Part shown: positions 35,231 through 44,445 of the stretch, piece after piece | How positions within the stretch are numbered: position 1 is the stretch's first letter | Layout of the letters: every line of letters starts with the position of its first letter | Assembly: GCF_000744435.1 (NCBI RefSeq) | Contig: NZ_JQLX01000010.1 | Span: 62,001 to 126,000, forward strand | Direction: 5' to 3' | Source of the DNA: Hippea jasoniae | GTDB lineage: Bacteria > Campylobacterota_A > Desulfurellia > Desulfurellales > Hippeaceae | Length of the DNA: 64,000 bases | Made by a program: the position numbers and the translations under genes | Notes under the pieces: model-generated | What the model saw: the letters and a program-made list of their open reading frames with translations, nothing else | What the model was told of the DNA's origin: nothing | Database searches by the model: none

Positions 35231-35875
35231 GTGAAGTTTTTTATCGATACGGCAAATATAGAAAAGATTAGATATTTTGCTGAGATGGGGATTATCGATG
35301 GTGTAACAACAAATCCGTCTTTAATTGCAAAAGAGGGTAAGGACATTAAAAAAACCATTGAGGAGATCAGCCTGATTGTTGATGGGCCGATTTCAGCTGA
35401 GGTTGTATCAGAGGATGCAGACGGAATGGTTAAAGAGGCTTTAGAACTCAGCCAGATTCATGAGAATATCGTTATAAAAATACCGATGACAAAAGAGGGT
35501 ATAAAAGCCACACATCAGCTTGCCCTCAAAGGCATAAAGGTCAATATGACACTTGTGTTTTCACCAGCACAGGCTCTGCTTGCCGCAAAAGCTGGTGCGC
35601 GTTATGTCAGTCCGTTTGTGGGCAGGCTTGATGATATTTCAAGTAGCGGTCTTGATATGGTTTTGCAGATCAGAGAAATATTCGACAAATACGATTTTGA
35701 CTGTCAGATTATTGTGGCAAGCATCAGACATCCTCTGCATGTGGTAGATGCAGCAAGGATGGGTGCAGATATTGCAACAATTCCGCCAGCTGTGCTTGAA
35801 AAACTGTTTGACCATCCTTTAACAGATATAGGGCTTGAGAGGTTTAAGAAGGATTGGGAGACCGTCTTTGGTTAA
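35231..35875 (+). CDS. fsa: Transaldolase / fructose-6-phosphate aldolase family
   Basis: 214-aa small transaldolase (MipB/FSA group). [13 protein letters not shown] opens the barrel, [14 protein letters not shown] follows, and the Schiff-base lysine lies in [16 protein letters not shown] 35231 is chosen because homologues begin M-K-F-F-I-D and AAGGGG is well placed; a TTG two codons earlier is possible. The small-family members act as transaldolase in the pentose phosphate network or as F6P aldolase; which applies here cannot be told. Confidence 0.93.
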   Translation: MKFFIDTANIEKIRYFAEMGIIDGVTTNPSLIAKEGKDIKKTIEEISLIVDGPISAEVVSEDADGMVKEALELSQIHENIVIKIPMTKEGIKATHQLALKGIKVNMTLVFSPAQALLAAKAGARYVSPFVGRLDDISSSGLDMVLQIREIFDKYDFDCQIIVASIRHPLHVVDAARMGADIATIPPAVLEKLFDHPLTDIGLERFKKDWETVFG

Positions 35876-36452
35876 AAGAATAGTTGTTGCAAGTAATAAT
35901 CAGCACAAAATAGAAGAGATTAAACAGATCCTGCAGGGTTTTGAGATTTTAAAGGCATCGGATATAGTTGAGCAGTTTGAGGCAGAGGAAAACGGTAGGA
36001 GTTTTTGTGAGAATGCCCTGATTAAGGCAAGGGCTCTCAAGCAATTTAGTGAATTTGCAACTCTTGCTGATGATTCAGGTCTTGAGGTGTTTGCTTTAGA
36101 TAATAAACCAGGCATCTATTCTGCCAGATATGCTTTGACTGGCAGGGATGAGGATAATGTTAAAAAGCTTTTAGAAGAGCTTAAGGGTGTTGAGGATAGG
36201 GCGGCTCGCTTTGTTTGTTGTATGGTGATAATCCTGCCAGATGGGGAGATTTTGCAGGAAGAAGGATATGTTTACGGTAGTATAACAACGCAGCCATACG
36301 GCAAAAACGGTTTTGGCTATGACCCTGTTTTTATGCCTGAGGGTTATAATAAAACATTTGCCCAGATGAGCAGTGATGAGAAAAATTCAATCTCTCACAG
36401 AAGGAGGGCTCTTGAGAAGATTTATAAAAAACTCAAAGATTTTAATTTTTGA
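35868..36452 (+). CDS. rdgB: Non-canonical purine NTP pyrophosphatase (RdgB/HAM1)
   Basis: 194-aa house-cleaning enzyme that hydrolyses ITP, dITP and XTP. Substrate-binding [14 protein letters not shown] is at the N-terminus. The catalytic Asp lies in [12 protein letters not shown], then GIYSARYA and [11 protein letters not shown] follow. The TTG start at 35868, with GGGAG upstream, overlaps the transaldolase end by 8 bases. Confidence 0.93.
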   Translation: MVKRIVVASNNQHKIEEIKQILQGFEILKASDIVEQFEAEENGRSFCENALIKARALKQFSEFATLADDSGLEVFALDNKPGIYSARYALTGRDEDNVKKLLEELKGVEDRAARFVCCMVIILPDGEILQEEGYVYGSITTQPYGKNGFGYDPVFMPEGYNKTFAQMSSDEKNSISHRRRALEKIYKKLKDFNF

Positions 36453-36930
36453 GCTGATTTTTCTAATTGCCTCGGGATTAAATAGCCAAGCCTTTAATGT
36501 CAAGCAGTATGCAAAAACAAATCGCTTACCCGTTCATATAACGGCAAATAAACTTGAGGCTTTTGATAAAAAAGGGCTTTATATCTTCAGCGGCAATGTG
36601 GTTGTTGTAAGGGGTGATACAACGCTGAAGGCCGATAAAATGAAGGTTTATAAAAATTTAAAAAACGGCGATATTTCAAAAATTGTATGCATCGGTCATG
36701 TGGTTATTACAAAACAGGATAAAAAGGCAGTCGCTAACAGGGCTACCTATTTTGCAGCAGAAGATAAGGTCGTCTTGGAAGGTAATGCGCATGTGTATTC
36801 CAACAAAAACAGTATATCATCAGATTTGATTGTTTACTATCTTGATAAGGATTATGCGGTTTCTCAATCGGATAATAACTCAAAGAGGGTTGAGGTGATA
36901 ATCTATCCATCAAAGAAGGAGAAAAAATAA
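36412..36930 (+). CDS. lptA: LptA/OstA-like lipopolysaccharide transport protein
   Basis: 172 aa. A hydrophobic signal ([18 protein letters not shown]) leads to an OstA-type beta-jellyroll: PVHITANKLEAFDKKGLYIF, GNVVVVRGDTTLKADKMKVY, GNAHVYSN. LptA bridges the periplasm for LPS. The likely start is TTG 36412 with AAGGAGGG just before it, giving a 41-base overlap with rdgB. No lptC or lptB is next to it. Confidence 0.85.
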   Translation: MRRFIKNSKILIFELIFLIASGLNSQAFNVKQYAKTNRLPVHITANKLEAFDKKGLYIFSGNVVVVRGDTTLKADKMKVYKNLKNGDISKIVCIGHVVITKQDKKAVANRATYFAAEDKVVLEGNAHVYSNKNSISSDLIVYYLDKDYAVSQSDNNSKRVEVIIYPSKKEKK

Positions 36931-38324
36931 TGGTCAGGACACGTTTTGCACCAAGCCCAACAGGTTATCTTCATATTGGAGGCTTAAGAACGGCGATTTT
37001 TAACTACCTGTTTGCTAAAGCAAACGATGGTGAATTTGTGTTAAGGATTGAGGATACAGATAAAGAGCGCTCCAAAGATGAATACACGCAGGCGATTTTA
37101 GAGGCGCTTAACTGGTGTGGTCTAAAATATGATGAGATCTGCTATCAAAGCAAACGAAACGATATATACGAGCAATATTTAGATGAGCTATTTAAAAAGG
37201 GTGTTGCATACAGATGCTACTGCTCAAAAGAAAGGCTTGAAACACTGAAACAGGAGCAGCTAAAAAGGGGTGAAAACCCCCACTACGACGGCCACTGCAG
37301 AAATCTAAAAGAATACCCTTCAGATAAACCCTATGTAGTGAGGATTAAACTGCCGGATGAGGATATAGAGTTTTTTGACCATCTACATGGGAAACTACAT
37401 TTTGATTATAAACAGTTTGATGATTTTATAATCAGGCGCTCTGATGGTTCATTTATGTACAACTTTACCAATGTTGTTGATGATATCGAATGCGGTATAA
37501 CGCATGTAATAAGGGGCGATGACCATTTAACCAACACGGCAAAGCAGATAGTTTTGTACAGGTTGTTTGAAAAGACACCACCTGAATATGCCCATGTGCC
37601 GATGATATTGGGTGAGGATAGAACAAGGCTTTCAAAAAGGCACGGCGCAAAAAGCGTGCTTGAGTATAGAGATATAGGTATTTTGCCTGTTGCGCTTGTA
37701 AATTACCTGTTGAGACTTGGCTTTTCTTACAAGGATAAAGAGATTTTTACATTTGATGAAATGGTTGAGCTGTTTAGTCTTGATAGGCTCAATAAATCTG
37801 CGGCTGTATTTAATCCGGATAAATTGTTGTGGGTCAATGCAGAGCATATAAAAATGAGCAAACCCGATGAGCTTTATGAGTATTTAAAGCCGTTTTTGGA
37901 TAAAAGATGCCTTGATTTTGATAAAGATTACATTGTCAGGGCAATTGAAACCAGACAAACAAAAGCGCAAACATTAGTTGAGCTTGCAGATGAGATACGG
38001 TTTTTCTGTGTTGAGCCTGATGAGTATGATAAAAAGGGTTTGAAGAATTATTTGAAAGTTAAGATGGAAGAGCCCTTAAAAGAGTTGCTTGGTGAACTAA
38101 AAAAAGCTGAATTTAAAGATGAGGATGAACTAAAGGCTATTTTTGAAAAAATTTTAAATAAATACGATACGAAGATGGTTAAACTTGCCCAGCCTGTAAG
38201 GATTGCACTTACAGGAAAAACAATAGGACCCGGGATCTATGAGAGTTTGCTTATTTTAGGAAAGGATGAATCGATCAAAAGAATAGAAAAGCTCTTTGAT
38301 GCTGTTTATAAAAAGGATAGCTAA
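36930..38324 (+). CDS. gltX: Glutamyl-tRNA synthetase
   Basis: 464-aa class I synthetase. The HIGH motif is in RFAPSPTGYLHIGGLRTAIF and the KMSKS-equivalent is RTRLSKRHGAKSV. A short cysteine-containing insert (YRCYCSKERLE, YDGHCRN) sits where GluRS binds zinc in many bacteria. Whether it also charges tRNA-Gln cannot be decided here. Its ATG shares a base with the lptA stop. Confidence 0.96.
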   Translation: MVRTRFAPSPTGYLHIGGLRTAIFNYLFAKANDGEFVLRIEDTDKERSKDEYTQAILEALNWCGLKYDEICYQSKRNDIYEQYLDELFKKGVAYRCYCSKERLETLKQEQLKRGENPHYDGHCRNLKEYPSDKPYVVRIKLPDEDIEFFDHLHGKLHFDYKQFDDFIIRRSDGSFMYNFTNVVDDIECGITHVIRGDDHLTNTAKQIVLYRLFEKTPPEYAHVPMILGEDRTRLSKRHGAKSVLEYRDIGILPVALVNYLLRLGFSYKDKEIFTFDEMVELFSLDRLNKSAAVFNPDKLLWVNAEHIKMSKPDELYEYLKPFLDKRCLDFDKDYIVRAIETRQTKAQTLVELADEIRFFCVEPDEYDKKGLKNYLKVKMEEPLKELLGELKKAEFKDEDELKAIFEKILNKYDTKMVKLAQPVRIALTGKTIGPGIYESLLILGKDESIKRIEKLFDAVYKKDS

Positions 38325-39063
38325 ACTCTACTCTCAAAGAAATGTTTTTTTGTGGAGTGCACTCCTGACATACCTAACTGTTTTAAATATTGTGCCTTTT
38401 TTCTATTTTGTTCTTTTTCTTCTTTCACACATGCCCTTTGTCAACAGAAAGATTCCATACATAAAACACACGGTTGTTAAAATAATACCCGCTTATTCAA
38501 ATGAGATTTTGCAGTATCTCAATATCTTTCTTTCAAAGATCTCAGAGATGGAGCTACTCAATGCAGCCATATTTTCTGTTTCCATGCTTGGTCTTGTTTT
38601 GGGTTTTTTTAAGGCTTCAAAGGCTATTTTAAATATAAAAGAGAAAACCAATCCTTTTAAATCGTTGCTATTCTTTGTTGTTAATGTGATTTTAGGTGGT
38701 GTTGCGGTGAGTGTGGCTATAGCGTTAAAAATTATAATACCCCTTTTTTTGCCCCATCTTGGCAGTCTGATCTATTTAAAAATTTTGCCGTTTATTGTAT
38801 GGTTTCTGTTTTTGAGTTTTTTGTTTTTGCCGATAAAACCAAAATCCACACCCCTGAAGAAACTTTTTTTTGTAGCATTTATAATAACAGTTGCCATTTT
38901 TGTGCTTAAATTGGCTTTGACAGAGTATTTTTCAATTTTTTCCTACAGTAAAATATACGGTATGATAGCCATTGTGCCATCATTGTTGCTGTGGTTGTTT
39001 TTACTGTGGAATATTATACTTTCAGGTGTTATGTTGCTTGAAGATTTAGGTATTGAAAAATGA
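38299..39063 (+). CDS. YihY/BrkB-family membrane protein
   Basis: 254 aa with about six helices. The closing YSKIYGMIAIVPSLLLWLFLLWN is the recognisable YihY block. This family was once labelled RNase BN in error; its function is unresolved. It overlaps gltX by 26 bases and ends the eleven-gene run. ATG 38299 chosen over TTG 38296. Confidence 0.85.
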   Translation: MLFIKRIAKLYSQRNVFLWSALLTYLTVLNIVPFFYFVLFLLSHMPFVNRKIPYIKHTVVKIIPAYSNEILQYLNIFLSKISEMELLNAAIFSVSMLGLVLGFFKASKAILNIKEKTNPFKSLLFFVVNVILGGVAVSVAIALKIIIPLFLPHLGSLIYLKILPFIVWFLFLSFLFLPIKPKSTPLKKLFFVAFIITVAIFVLKLALTEYFSIFSYSKIYGMIAIVPSLLLWLFLLWNIILSGVMLLEDLGIEK

Positions 39064-39080
39064 ATCAATAGGTTTATACT
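39053..39080 (+). promoter_or_regulatory. htrA promoter
   Basis: TTGAAA (39053-39058), 16 bases, TATACT (39075-39080). The -35 lies inside the end of the YihY gene. Confidence 0.55.
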
Positions 39081-39112
39081 CTCATTGATTATTTTTGTTA
39101 AGGAGGTGGGTT

Positions 39113-40501
39113 ATGAGGATTAAAAAACTCTCAACTCTAATTTTTGCATGGGTTTTATTGTTAACCTATACTGTATCAGCAGCATGTTTGCCGGATATTC
39201 GTGATGTAGCAAAAAAGGCTCTACCTGCAGTGGTTAACATAAGTACCACCCAGATTGTTGAGGTGCCATCAACGCCTTTTGGTTTTGAGTTTGGTATGCC
39301 AAACGATCCATTTCAGCAGTTTTTTAACCAGTTTTTCAATAATGTTCCAGTAAAAAGGAAACTGCATGCTCTGGGTTCAGGTTTTATTATTTCAAAGGAT
39401 GGCTACATATTAACCAACTACCATGTAATAAGAAGGGCAACAACGATTAAAGTTACATTGCTTAAAACACAAGAGGTTTATACGGCAAAGGTTGTTGGAA
39501 CAGACCCAAAAGCCGATATTGCTTTGATTAAAATTAAACCATCCCACCCGCTGCCCACGCTGCCGCTTGGTGATTCTTCTAAAATCGAGGTAGGTGATTG
39601 GGTCGTGGCTGTGGGTAACCCGTTTGGTTTAAATGGAACAGTGACTGCAGGTATCATTTCTGCCAAAGGTAGAGTAATAGGCGAGGGTAAATTTGACTAC
39701 TTTCTACAAACAGATGCAGCTATCAATCCGGGTAATTCAGGCGGACCCCTGCTCAACCTTAAAGGTGAAGTTATAGGAATGAATACAGCCATTATAGCAA
39801 ACAGCCAGGGTATAGGTTTTGCAATACCCGTAAACCTCATAAAAAGCGAACTGCCCTATTTGATGAAGGGCAAGAAGGTTCAGAGGGGTTATTTAGGCGT
39901 TATGGTTCAGGATTTGACGCCTGAGGCAGCCAAAGCGATGGGTCTAAAGAATGTTGAAGGCGGCGCTATAGTTTCTCAGGTGTTCAAGGGTACTGCAGCC
40001 TATAAGGCTGGCCTTAAGCCGGGTGATATTATTGTAAGTGTTAACGGTAAAAAGATTTCATCATCCAGCGATCTTCCTTATATGATTTTCACCTTAAAGC
40101 CCGGCAGCAGGGTTAAGCTTGGCATCATAAGAAATGGAAAACTGATTACAAAAGAGGTTATTTTAGGAAAAAGGCCTCAGAATTTCAAAGAGCTTGCATC
40201 TGTAGAAAGTGGCATCTACAAAACACCCTATGGTTTTTCTGTGTCAAATATAACACCCCAGTTGAAAGAAAAGTACGATATAAAGGTTAAAAAGGGTGTT
40301 GTGATAGTAAAGATAGCTCCCGATTCATTTGCAAGGGCTGTGGGCTTGCAGGTTGGAGATGTAATTGTTAAAATGAATTACAAGAAAGTCAACAATATTG
40401 ATGACATCAAAAGGATAATCAAGGAAGCTAAAGATAAAAATGTTATCTTTTTGAATGTTGTGAGAGGTAATACACAGATTTTTGTCTCGATTCAAAAATA
40501 A
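39113..40501 (+). CDS. Periplasmic serine protease/chaperone HtrA (DegP family)
   Basis: 462 aa. Signal peptide about 1-22. The trypsin-like domain has the full catalytic triad H104 (TNYHVIRRA), D135 (KADIALIKI) and S209 (NPGNSGGPLLN), followed by two PDZ domains (about 255-345 and 370-462). It degrades or refolds damaged envelope proteins. I use ATG 39113 with AAGGAGGTGG upstream instead of an in-frame TTG at 39095. A strong terminator follows. Confidence 0.95.
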   Translation: MRIKKLSTLIFAWVLLLTYTVSAACLPDIRDVAKKALPAVVNISTTQIVEVPSTPFGFEFGMPNDPFQQFFNQFFNNVPVKRKLHALGSGFIISKDGYILTNYHVIRRATTIKVTLLKTQEVYTAKVVGTDPKADIALIKIKPSHPLPTLPLGDSSKIEVGDWVVAVGNPFGLNGTVTAGIISAKGRVIGEGKFDYFLQTDAAINPGNSGGPLLNLKGEVIGMNTAIIANSQGIGFAIPVNLIKSELPYLMKGKKVQRGYLGVMVQDLTPEAAKAMGLKNVEGGAIVSQVFKGTAAYKAGLKPGDIIVSVNGKKISSSSDLPYMIFTLKPGSRVKLGIIRNGKLITKEVILGKRPQNFKELASVESGIYKTPYGFSVSNITPQLKEKYDIKVKKGVVIVKIAPDSFARAVGLQVGDVIVKMNYKKVNNIDDIKRIIKEAKDKNVIFLNVVRGNTQIFVSIQK

Positions 40502-40504
40502 ACG

Positions 40505-40531
40505 AGGGGGGTTTTCTCCCCCCTTTTTTTT
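40505..40531 (+). terminator. htrA terminator
   Basis: AGGGGGG, a six-base TTTTCT loop, CCCCCCT, then T8. The next start codon is 6 bases beyond the T run. Confidence 0.9.
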
Positions 40532-40536
40532 GATTT

Positions 40537-41289
40537 ATGAATAAAAGAATAGGTTTTTTGTGGGTTTTTGTCTCTATAATTGTTATCGTATCTATTCCTC
40601 TTCTTTATAACGGTGTTTATCGCAACATCTCTCAAATAGTTATCTACAAAGCAGCAGTATCCGGCAGGGTTATAGGCATATCACCTGCATATGTAAACGG
40701 CATGATAACAAAGATGTATGTAAAGGAAGGCGATAGCATAAAAAAGGGGCAGCTTATTGCCTTGGTTGATGATACGCTGTATAGGGCTGAGCTGGATAAG
40801 AAAAAAAGCGTACTGAATTCTCTTAAGGCGTATTTAAAGCAGCTTGACAACGCTACAAACTCTTTTAGGTATATGAGTCTAAAAAGGGATGTTGATGTTG
40901 CTGCAAAAGATTTTAAACTTGCCCAATTAATGCTTTCCTACACCCGTGTTGCAAGCCCTGTTGACGGGATTGTTGTTAAAAGGATGGTTAATGTAGGCGA
41001 TACGGTATCGGAAAATCAGGTGCTTGTTTATGTTTTGATTCCAGATACCCTTTATGTAAAGGCGTTTATTGAACCAGATAAACTGAAGTATATCCACTTA
41101 GACCAGACAGTCAAAATCGATGATGTAGTGCATAAAAAGATCTATCAGGGTAAAATTACAAAAATAGGTGGTATAGATCTTTTTGCTACCTGCAACAGGA
41201 ACAAACTTGTGCCCATCAGGGTTAAAATTATTTCAAAGAATGCGCATCTGTTGTTTGGCCAGCCTGTTTATCTTATCATCAAGCGATGA
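40537..41289 (+). CDS. HlyD/EmrA-type membrane-fusion protein
   Basis: 250 aa. One N-terminal anchor (IGFLWVFVSIIVIVSIPLLY), a biotinyl-lipoyl-like half (AAVSGRVIGISPAYVNGMIT, VKEGDSIKKGQLIALVDD), a short coiled hairpin, and the second half VASPVDGIVVKRMVNVGDTV. Such adaptors join an inner-membrane pump to an outer-membrane channel, but no pump or TolC gene is adjacent. It begins right behind the htrA terminator and has no free ribosome site. Its stop overlaps endonuclease V. Confidence 0.88.
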   Translation: MNKRIGFLWVFVSIIVIVSIPLLYNGVYRNISQIVIYKAAVSGRVIGISPAYVNGMITKMYVKEGDSIKKGQLIALVDDTLYRAELDKKKSVLNSLKAYLKQLDNATNSFRYMSLKRDVDVAAKDFKLAQLMLSYTRVASPVDGIVVKRMVNVGDTVSENQVLVYVLIPDTLYVKAFIEPDKLKYIHLDQTVKIDDVVHKKIYQGKITKIGGIDLFATCNRNKLVPIRVKIISKNAHLLFGQPVYLIIKR

Positions 41290-41948
41290 TAGATATTGAA
41301 AAGCTAAAAAATATACAGAATCGCCTGAAAGCTTACCTTAATCTTGCCGATATTTGCGATATTGAAAAGATTAGATATGTAGCAGGTATAGATTTGACCT
41401 ACACTAACCCTTTTAAAACGCCGACAATAGGTATTGCCTGCCTTGTTGTGTGGGATGTTGAAAAAGAAAAGGTTATAGATGTGTTCTATGAAAACACAAC
41501 GGTAAATTTTCCCTATATTCCTACCTTTTTAGCATTTAGAGAGCTGCCTCTTGCTTTAGCAGTTGCAAAAAAGGCCCAAGGCATTGATGCGTTTATTCTT
41601 GATGGAATGGGCATAATCCATCCGCGTAGAATGGGTATTGCGACCCATTTTGGCATTAAAACAAACAGTATTGCAATAGGTTGTGCAAAATCCTATTTAA
41701 TTGGCGAATATAAAAAACCGGATAATTTTAAAGGTAGCTATAGCGGTGTTTATGTTGATGGAGAACTTGCAGGATACGCCTTAAGAAGCAGGAAAAACGC
41801 AAAAGAGATATTTATCTCACCGGGTAATAACATTTCTGTTGAATCCTCCCTAAAGCTTGTTTTAAAGCTTCTTGATGGTTATAGGATTCCCCCGCCCACA
41901 CGGTTTGCCCACAACTATTTAAAAGAGTACAGAAAGCGCTTTCTTTAA
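41286..41948 (+). CDS. nfi: Endonuclease V
   Basis: 220-aa enzyme that nicks DNA one base 3' to deoxyinosine. Active-site Asp in YVAGIDLTYT, the wedge motif VNFPYIPTFLAFRELP and the second acidic motif FILDGMGIIHPRRMGIATHFG are all intact. Coupled to the membrane-fusion gene by an ATGA overlap. Confidence 0.94.
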   Translation: MIDIEKLKNIQNRLKAYLNLADICDIEKIRYVAGIDLTYTNPFKTPTIGIACLVVWDVEKEKVIDVFYENTTVNFPYIPTFLAFRELPLALAVAKKAQGIDAFILDGMGIIHPRRMGIATHFGIKTNSIAIGCAKSYLIGEYKKPDNFKGSYSGVYVDGELAGYALRSRKNAKEIFISPGNNISVESSLKLVLKLLDGYRIPPPTRFAHNYLKEYRKRFL

Positions 41949-41956
41949 TAAAAATC

Positions 41957-41985
41957 TTGACAGATAGATAATTTTTGAGTAAATA
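41957..41985 (+). promoter_or_regulatory. Probable hut operon promoter
   Basis: TTGACA (41957-41962), 17 bases, TAAATA (41980-41985). The -10 is weak, which suits an activated or derepressed operon. The leader to the GTG start would be about 15 bases. Confidence 0.5.
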
Positions 41986-42006
41986 TTTATGTAAGAACTT
42001 AATTAA

Positions 42007-42900
42007 GTGCTAAAGGAAATGAATGTATTTGATTTAGCTGGCGAACTCATATTGGGGACTCGATTTAAAAGGTTGAGCGAAAAGTTCCTTTCAGATGTAT
42101 CCAATATCTATCATCAATTGGGTATAGATTTTGAGCCTTCGTGGTTTGGAATTTTTTATCTGCTCGATAGGTATCAACGCTTGAGTGTTGGTGAGCTTTC
42201 AAAACTACTTGGTATAACAAACTCAGCCGTAAGCCAGCTTCTATCCCAGCTTGTTGAAAAGGGTTTGATAAATATTTCCGATTCTCTATCCGATAAAAGA
42301 ATGAGGATTGTTGAGTTTTCAACCAAAGGGCATAACCTGCTAACTGAGCTAAAACCTGTGTGGAAGCTTATAAAGGCAGAGATGAAAAATATGCTGCTTG
42401 ACAGTCAGAAGGATTGTTATCTGCTTGATGCAATTGGTGAACTTGAGAGGGTTTTTGAGAAGAAACCACTTGCAGAAAGGGTGATTGAGGCAGCACAAAG
42501 GAAGGACTACACTCTAAAGCCCTACGAGCAAAAATACTACAGCGCTGTTAAAAAACTCCTATTTCAATGGGCGTATAATTTCTACATACCTCCTTTTTTA
42601 AAGGATTTTTATGAGACTCAAGATAATCTTGAAATGCTTATAGCCTTAAGCAGAAACGAGCTTCTGGCTGTTATTGTTGTTAAAGAGGATGATGCTTATG
42701 TAGTAGATAGAGATGATGTTTCAAACGATGTGGCAAAATCTCTAACAGAAAAACTTCTCACCTTTAAAACACCCAGGCGATTTATATTTGATTTTGATAA
42801 GCCAAAGCTGAAGGAATTTTTAAAGGGTTTATTGTATCAGGAAAAAGAGATAAAGGAGTTTAAAGATAGTTTAAAGAGGCTTGCGATCTATGAAAGATAG
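42007..42900 (+). CDS. MarR-type regulator with extra C-terminal domain, probable hut regulator
   Basis: 297 aa. Residues about 40-125 are a MarR winged helix (LSVGELSKLLGITNSAVSQLLSQLVEKGLI; wing SDSLSDKRMRIVEFSTKG). Residues about 165-297 form a second domain beginning YTLKPYEQKYYSAVKKLLF, reminiscent of the GNAT half in MarR-GNAT fusions but without a clear acetyl-CoA loop. It is first in the hut operon and overlaps hutH by 11 bases, so control of histidine use is the natural inference. The start (GTG 42007 or ATG 42019) is uncertain. Confidence 0.82.
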   Translation: MLKEMNVFDLAGELILGTRFKRLSEKFLSDVSNIYHQLGIDFEPSWFGIFYLLDRYQRLSVGELSKLLGITNSAVSQLLSQLVEKGLINISDSLSDKRMRIVEFSTKGHNLLTELKPVWKLIKAEMKNMLLDSQKDCYLLDAIGELERVFEKKPLAERVIEAAQRKDYTLKPYEQKYYSAVKKLLFQWAYNFYIPPFLKDFYETQDNLEMLIALSRNELLAVIVVKEDDAYVVDRDDVSNDVAKSLTEKLLTFKTPRRFIFDFDKPKLKEFLKGLLYQEKEIKEFKDSLKRLAIYER

Positions 42901-44437
42901 AGTGTTTTATTTTGGCCAGGATAGGCTTTCAATAGCTGATGCAATAGCCTTAATAGATGGCAGCCTGAAAGGAGAGCTATCTAAGCAGGCAAGAAAGAAG
43001 ATTTTAAAGAGTTTTAATGTCGTTAAAAATATAGCTGCATCCGATAAAGCGGTTTATGGTGTAAATACGGGCTTTGGTGTTTTGTGCAGAACGGTTATTG
43101 AGCCATCTAAAAGACAAAAGCTTCAATACAACCTTCTAAAAAGCCACAGTTTTGGTGTGGGCAGCTTGGTGGATAAAAGGATTGCCAAACTGATGCTGAT
43201 TTTAAAGGTCCACTCGTTGAGTATGGGGTATTCTGGTGTAAGCCTTGAGACGATAGAAAGAATTATCTGGCATATAAATAACGATTGTATACCGATAGTG
43301 CCGATGAAGGGTTCTGTTGGTGCAAGCGGCGATCTGGTGCCACTTGCCCATCTGTTTTTGCCGCTGATTGGGCTTGGTTTTGTTGAGTTTAATGGAAAAA
43401 AGATGGAAGCCGATAAGGCGTTAAAACAGGCAGGTTTGAAGCCTTTAATACTCCATCCAAAAGAGGGGCTTGCCCTGATTAACGGCACGCAGTTTATTTC
43501 ATCCTGGGCTGTATGGGGATTGTATAGGTTTAAAAACCTGCTTGAGCATGCAGATATTACAGCTGCCATAACAATAGAGGCTCTAAAGGGTTCGATAAGG
43601 CCGTTTGATGAAAGACTACATAAACTCAGGCCGTTTAAGGGCAATCTCTATGTTGCAAAAAAGATCTATTCGCTGCTTGAAGATAGCGAGATTGTGCGAT
43701 CACATATAAACTGCAACAAGGTTCAGGACCCCTATTCTTTAAGGTGTGTGCCTCAGGTTCATGGTGCCTGCTGGGATGCTTTTTTGCATCTAAAAGAAAA
43801 ATTATTAATAGAGATAAACTCTGTAACGGATAACCCTGTAGTTTTTGATGAAGAAACCGTATTAAGCGGCGGGAATTTTCACGGTGAGCCTGTAGGGATG
43901 GCTATCGATTATGCATCTTTGGCTGCCGTTGAACTTGGCAATATCATTGACAGAAGGTGCAATCTTTTGCTTGCCGGTGATGATGAGCTACCGAAGATGT
44001 TGCTTGAGGAGGTGGGCATAAATTCCGGTTTTATGATTAGTGAGTATGTGACAGCTGCACTTGCAAGCGAAAATAAAACGATGGCTTTTCCTGCAACGGC
44101 GGATACTATTCCAACATCTTTAGGGCAGGAAGACCATGTAAGCATGGCATCCATTGCTGCAGTTAAGTTCAACAGAATCCTTGATAATCTGACGGATATA
44201 GTGGCAATAGAGTTTCTGCTTGCCTTTCAGGGTTTTGGTTTTAGAAGGCCGCTTGTTTCCACAGAGCCTATAGAAAAGGTGATTGCAATAATTTCAGATG
44301 TGGTTGAGTTTGCCAGAGAGGATAGGATTTTTAGCTATGATGTTGAAAAGTTACGAAAACTTATTGAAAGCAGTAGAATTGTAAAAAGTATAGAGGGTTA
44401 TTACCCAAACCAGTTAAGTCAAACATTTCAACTGTGA
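42890..44437 (+). CDS. hutH: Histidine ammonia-lyase
   Basis: 515 aa; converts histidine to urocanate and ammonia, the first step of degradation. The Ala-Ser-Gly triad that forms the MIO electrophile is A145-S146-G147 in GSVGASGDLVPLAHL. Active-site features YGVNTGFGVL and NGTQFISSWA are kept, as is GNFHGEPVGMAIDY. Starts at ATG 42890 inside the regulator end. Confidence 0.97.
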   Translation: MKDRVFYFGQDRLSIADAIALIDGSLKGELSKQARKKILKSFNVVKNIAASDKAVYGVNTGFGVLCRTVIEPSKRQKLQYNLLKSHSFGVGSLVDKRIAKLMLILKVHSLSMGYSGVSLETIERIIWHINNDCIPIVPMKGSVGASGDLVPLAHLFLPLIGLGFVEFNGKKMEADKALKQAGLKPLILHPKEGLALINGTQFISSWAVWGLYRFKNLLEHADITAAITIEALKGSIRPFDERLHKLRPFKGNLYVAKKIYSLLEDSEIVRSHINCNKVQDPYSLRCVPQVHGACWDAFLHLKEKLLIEINSVTDNPVVFDEETVLSGGNFHGEPVGMAIDYASLAAVELGNIIDRRCNLLLAGDDELPKMLLEEVGINSGFMISEYVTAALASENKTMAFPATADTIPTSLGQEDHVSMASIAAVKFNRILDNLTDIVAIEFLLAFQGFGFRRPLVSTEPIEKVIAIISDVVEFAREDRIFSYDVEKLRKLIESSRIVKSIEGYYPNQLSQTFQL

Positions 44438-44445
44438 GGTGATAG

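Noticed and set aside
43123-43644. Minus-strand open frame opposite hutH
   Set aside because: Antisense shadow within a catalytic-motif-bearing gene; no promoter or ribosome site.
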